Shown here one piece after another: positions 13,940 to 14,157 of a stretch of DNA of 14,157 nt. A program made the translations under genes and the position numbers. The notes under the pieces were generated by a model, which was not told where the DNA came from, did no database searches, and saw only the letters and a program-made list of their open reading frames with translations. The stretch lies in contig PNBM01000115.1 of NCBI GenBank assembly GCA_003135995.1, forward strand, positions 1-14,157. The letters run 5' to 3'. Origin of the DNA: Ignavibacteriota bacterium. GTDB lineage: Bacteria > Bacteroidota > Ignavibacteria > Tepidaquicellales > Tepidaquicellaceae. Numbering within the stretch: the first letter of the stretch is position 1; each line of letters starts with the position of its first letter.

Positions 13940-13955
13940 TTTTCTAAAGGAATTG

Positions 13956-13978
13956 TTTTTCCGCATTGCCGGGAAAAA
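13956..13978. other. hairpin in the leader of purF
   Basis: TTTTTCC (13956-13962) and GGAAAAA (13972-13978) form a 7-base stem around a 9-base loop in the 50-base gap between the PHP gene and purF. No T run follows, so it is a poor terminator. Its right arm touches the AAGGA ribosome site of purF (13978-13982) and could affect its access. Confidence 0.35.
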
Positions 13979-13989
13979 AGGAATTAAAA

Positions 13990-14157
13990 TTGAAAAATAA
14001 AAAATCATTTAAGCTCAAACATTATATTGACCCTTTAACAAAATCCATACATTCCAATTGCGGGGTGTTTGGAATTTACAATCACCCCGAAGCTGCAATA
14101 TTAACTTATTATGGATTGCATGCTTTGCAGCACAGGGGACAGGAAGCCGCAGGAATT
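13990..14157 (+). CDS. purF: amidophosphoribosyltransferase, 5' part
   Basis: Only the first 56 codons are present; the gene runs off the window. [12 protein letters not shown], then [18 protein letters not shown] is the N-terminal glutamine amidotransferase (Ntn hydrolase) start of PurF, the enzyme of the first step of purine synthesis (PRPP plus glutamine to phosphoribosylamine). The catalytic cysteine is Cys25, not residue 2, so this form must carry a 24-residue leader that is removed by self-processing, as in Bacillus-type PurF. The start is TTG at 13990, supported by AAGGA seven bases upstream; an earlier TTG at 13966 is possible, and no ATG occurs between the in-frame stop at 13945 and the conserved cysteine. 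Confidence 0.93.
   Translation, partial: MKNKKSFKLKHYIDPLTKSIHSNCGVFGIYNHPEAAILTYYGLHALQHRGQEAAGI

Noticed and set aside
13956..13978. Hairpin as a terminator for the PHP gene
   Set aside because: The stem is mostly A-T and is not followed by a T run, so it was listed only as a leader hairpin.

Overview
The window is AT-rich (about one third G+C by eye) and holds twelve protein-coding genes. Eleven are complete and one is cut by the right edge. I see no tRNA, rRNA, transposase, phage gene or CRISPR array. The gene set points to the Bacteroidota/Chlorobiota/Ignavibacteriota (FCB) assemblage: a DUF4783 secreted protein, an Ig-like (Big_5 type) lipoprotein beginning with a Cys-x4-5-PPTGG stretch, a DUF2795 protein, HprK beside HPF, and few Shine-Dalgarno sites. 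An Ignavibacteria-like lineage is my best guess, but this is inference from gene content and not a placement.

Layout. Left block, + strand: a small secreted DUF4783 protein, then a very large NtrY-like membrane histidine kinase (1377 aa), which overlaps a lipoprotein gene by 20 bases. Middle block, - strand: reading right to left, hpf-hprK (one base apart), a DUF2795 gene with its own strong ribosome site and a good intrinsic terminator, then a BamA/TamA-type outer-membrane protein followed 3 bases later by DNA polymerase III delta prime (holB). The lipoprotein gene and holB converge and overlap by 14 bases. Right block, + strand: a DUF2085 membrane protein overlapping (ATGA) an unrecognised four-helix membrane protein, a PHP-domain metallohydrolase, and the first 56 codons of purF.

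The 582-base gap between the divergent hpf and DUF2085 genes is the least ordinary stretch. It carries a heptamer tandem repeat, a G/C-homopolymer double hairpin and a decamer repeat, none of which looks like coding sequence. A second heptamer repeat lies at the left edge of the window. Half of the twelve genes appear to start with TTG.

Functionally, most genes are housekeeping or envelope functions: outer-membrane assembly, replication clamp loading, ribosome hibernation, HPr phosphorylation and purine synthesis. The most distinctive protein is the sensor kinase, with twelve predicted membrane helices and three extracytoplasmic segments; no response regulator gene is nearby. I do not see a clear new multi-gene system. 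The best leads are the kinase-lipoprotein pair, the structured 11434-11620 intergenic element, the DUF2085/unknown membrane pair, and the heavy use of TTG starts.
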